7,467 nt of DNA from Thermoplasmata archaeon (GTDB taxonomy: Archaea; Thermoplasmatota; Thermoplasmata; Lutacidiplasmatales; UBA184), in assembly GCA_022749905.1 (NCBI GenBank), contig JAKIWU010000068.1, positions 1 to 7,467 on the forward strand, given 5' to 3'. Position numbers and translations under genes: made by a program. The notes beneath the pieces were generated by a model that made no database searches, had not been told where the DNA came from, and saw nothing but the letters and a program-made list of their open reading frames with translations. Positions 6,134 to 7,467 of this stretch are shown here, one piece after another. Position 1 is the stretch's first letter. Each line of letters begins with the position of its first letter.

Positions 6134-6493
6134 ATGGCCGAGCAGCCGGCGGCGGAGGAGCCGATCGGCGTTCTTCTGAAGAGCACGCGCGACCTCCTGC
6201 GGCCCGAGCAGATCGTCCAAGAGGCCACGAGGGACATCGTCAAGGCCGAGATCCGGGGGCACCTGGAAAAAACGCTCGCGGACAATCCGAAGCTCCAGAA
6301 GGACCTGCGGGACGCCGTGCGCGCGCTCCTCGAGGCCCGGGCGATGGAATACGCAGCCCTTCTGCGCATGGGCACCGTCACGGCCCGGCTCGGGCTCGAG
6401 GCGTTGCCGCCGAAGGTTCGCGAGGCGATCACGAAGGACGTGGTGGATCTGATCGGGCGGGAGCTCGGGCAGATCGTCGAGAGGTCCCTGTAA
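6134..6493 (+). CDS. Small all-helical conserved-looking protein of unknown function
   Basis: 119 residues, start ATG with a TATA-like box at leaderless spacing. No family recognised. Composition is that of a soluble, highly charged helical protein: a short disordered N-terminus (AEQPAAEEP), then helices about 10-36, 37-52, 54-88 (LQKDLRDAVRALLEARAMEYAALLRMG) and 93-117. There are no cysteines, no signal and no membrane segment. The stop is 4 nt before the PAC2-family ATG, so the two are very probably co-transcribed and translationally linked, which suggests a job in the same process (proteasome-related protein quality control). That role is inference from position only. Codon use matches the neighbours and the opposite-strand frames give Arg/Pro-rich junk, so the gene looks real. 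Confidence 0.78.
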   Translation: MAEQPAAEEPIGVLLKSTRDLLRPEQIVQEATRDIVKAEIRGHLEKTLADNPKLQKDLRDAVRALLEARAMEYAALLRMGTVTARLGLEALPPKVREAITKDVVDLIGRELGQIVERSL

Positions 6494-6497
6494 CGAC

Positions 6498-7325
6498 ATG
6501 ACGATGGCGCCGGACTCGGTCCGGATCTACGAGGTCAAGCGCGTCGACGTCGAGGGGGCCATCGTCATCGACGGATTCCCTTCGGTCGGGCTCGTGAGCT
6601 CGATCGTGGCGAACTACCTCATCGACACGCTCGAGATGGAGCAGATCGGGATCGTCGAGTCCCCGTCGTTTCCGACCGTCTCGCTCGTGCGCGGCGGCAA
6701 CCCCCAGCATCCCGTGCGCATCTACGCGGGCCATCCCCGCTCGGACCGGGCCAACCGTGTGGCCGACAAGATCGTCGCGTTCGTCTCCGAGTTCCATCCT
6801 CCTCCCGCGATCATCCACCCGCTCGCAACCTCGATCCTCGATTGGGTCCAGGAACAGCGCTGCAGCCTTCTCGTCTCCCCGGAGGGGCTCGTGGTCGACA
6901 AGCCCACGACCCGTCACGGCCGGGGGGAATCCCAGGGTCGAGGGCCACGGCTTCAGGACGTCAAGATTTACGGTGTCGCGAGCACCCGAAGGGCCCGCGA
7001 GCTCTACATCGAGCCCAACATGAGCGTCTTCGCCGAAGGCGTGATCACCGGGATCGCCGGAGTCCTCCTCAACGAAGGACGACGTCGCGGGTTCGACGTC
7101 CTCACCTTCCTCGCGGAGGCGCAGTCCGATTATCCGGACGCGCGGGCCGCGGCGAAGGTGATCGAGGCGATCAACACGATTCTCCTCCGGTCCCCGCTCG
7201 ATGCCGTGCCGCTGTATGCTGAGGCCGAGCGGATCGAGCGCCAGCTCCTCGAGATCCAGCGCCGCGCCTCGGAGAAAGGGAGCGGCGAGACCCCGGCGCA
7301 GCCCGCGAGCCCGATGTACCGGTAG
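6498..7325 (+). CDS. PAC2-family protein with C-terminal HbYX tail (PbaB-like proteasome activator candidate)
   Basis: 275 residues. Family signatures: GFPSVGLVSSIVANYLI (26-42), the strand-turn region IIHPLATSILDWVQE (105-119), LLVSPEGLVVD (124-134), and GVITGIAGVLLNEGRRRG (181-198). A C-terminal helix (PLYAEAERIERQLLEIQRRA, 238-257) is typical of archaeal PAC2 proteins (COG2047/COG1938). These are relatives of eukaryotic proteasome assembly chaperones. The Pyrococcus member PbaB docks on the 20S proteasome alpha ring through a C-terminal hydrophobic-Tyr-any (HbYX) tail. This protein ends Met273-Tyr274-Arg275 after a flexible Gly/Pro/Ala linker, which fits that motif. An extra Gly/Arg-rich loop lies at 136-152. 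The start is ATG at 6498 (a second ATG is two codons on), with GAGGT 12 nt upstream. The family is secure; proteasome activation is inferred from the tail. Confidence 0.9.
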   Translation: MTMAPDSVRIYEVKRVDVEGAIVIDGFPSVGLVSSIVANYLIDTLEMEQIGIVESPSFPTVSLVRGGNPQHPVRIYAGHPRSDRANRVADKIVAFVSEFHPPPAIIHPLATSILDWVQEQRCSLLVSPEGLVVDKPTTRHGRGESQGRGPRLQDVKIYGVASTRRARELYIEPNMSVFAEGVITGIAGVLLNEGRRRGFDVLTFLAEAQSDYPDARAAAKVIEAINTILLRSPLDAVPLYAEAERIERQLLEIQRRASEKGSGETPAQPASPMYR

Positions 7326-7467
7326 GCGTCGTCCCGCCGGAGCGCCCGGGCACGTGCTCGAGCAGCTCCTCGATCCCTCGGACGAACCGGTCCACGTCCC
7401 CTTCCGTGTTGTACAGATAGAACGAGGCCCGGAGCGTCCCGTCGAGACCGCGCCGTTCGTACCAGGA
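7171..7467 (-). CDS. C-terminal part of a class V aminotransferase-fold cysteine desulfurase (SufS-like), 5' end outside window
   Basis: The frame is open from the right edge to a stop at 7171 (98 codons). The first 40 residues (SWYERRGLDGTLRASFYLYNTEGDVDRFVRGIEELLEHV) match the C-terminal end of SufS/CsdA-type cysteine desulfurases, which use PLP to take sulfur from cysteine for Fe-S cluster assembly. The R-A-S-x-x-x-Y-N-T-x-x-x-V-D-R motif is characteristic. The catalytic Lys and Cys are outside the window. Family members usually end soon after this helix. Here about 58 more residues follow (Gly/Arg/Ser/Ala-rich, no family resemblance), encoded antisense to the last 155 bp of the PAC2 gene plus the short gap. 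The tail is either a real extension after stop loss or a frameshift/sequence error. The two genes converge. Confidence 0.78.
   Translation of the reverse strand, partial: SWYERRGLDGTLRASFYLYNTEGDVDRFVRGIEELLEHVPGRSGGTTPTGTSGSRAAPGSRRSLSPRRGAGSRGAGARSARPQHTAARHRAGTGGESC

Noticed and set aside
5432..6499. A 355-codon minus-strand frame covering the 6134 gene and the start of the surface-protein gene.
   Set aside because: It is antisense to the helical plus-strand gene and out of phase with the signal-bearing surface-protein frame, with no recognisable domain.
1..7467. CRISPR arrays, insertion sequences, integrase or phage genes, and attachment sites next to the tRNA.
   Set aside because: No spaced direct repeats, transposase-like ORFs, or duplicated tRNA 3' end were seen; the gene content is chromosomal housekeeping plus one surface protein.

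Overview
The window looks archaeal, high in G+C, and most likely from a Thermoplasmata-type euryarchaeon. The support is an archaeal mevalonate-pathway cluster (HMG-CoA synthase, thiolase-fold protein, DUF35 Zn-ribbon protein, preceded by a COG1709-like regulator), a PAC2-family protein, a tRNA with a bulge-helix-bulge type intron, TATA-box promoters placed for leaderless mRNAs, and a large surface protein with PKD-like repeats. The lineage is an inference from style and gene content. The archaeal assignment is firm.

Left part (1-3331, minus strand). Read in transcription order, a TATA box near 3352-3360 drives a leaderless GTG-started HTH regulator (3331-2654). Next come HMG-CoA synthase (2627-1572), a thiolase-fold protein (1572-403, overlapping the previous stop by one base) and a DUF35/OB-fold Zn-ribbon protein (395 to beyond the window edge). 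The last three are the components of the known archaeal thiolase/HMG-CoA synthase/DUF35 complex that feeds isoprenoid lipid synthesis. The synthase has its full Glu-Cys-His triad. The thiolase-fold protein has Gly where the nucleophilic Cys should be and Arg where the GHP-motif His should be.

Middle (3436-6068, minus strand). A tRNA-Ala(GGC) gene carries a 32-nt intron in the T-loop, between positions 59 and 60. Removing it restores a perfect 74-nt cloverleaf with the G3-U70 alanine identity pair. Upstream of it lies an 808-residue exported protein with a membrane anchor at each end, an N-terminal beta-rich domain, an Ig-like stretch and four PKD-like repeats, each with a Cys pair.

Right part (6134-7467). 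A divergent, apparently leaderless plus-strand operon encodes a 119-residue all-helical protein of unknown function and a PAC2-family protein. The PAC2 protein ends in Met-Tyr-Arg, an HbYX-type proteasome-docking tail like that of the archaeal activator PbaB. The window closes with the 3' end of a convergent SufS-like cysteine desulfurase gene, whose frame stays open 155 bp into the PAC2 gene.

The observations most worth a second look are the T-loop tRNA intron, the missing catalytic residues in the thiolase-fold protein, the HbYX tail, and the antisense C-terminal extension of the desulfurase.
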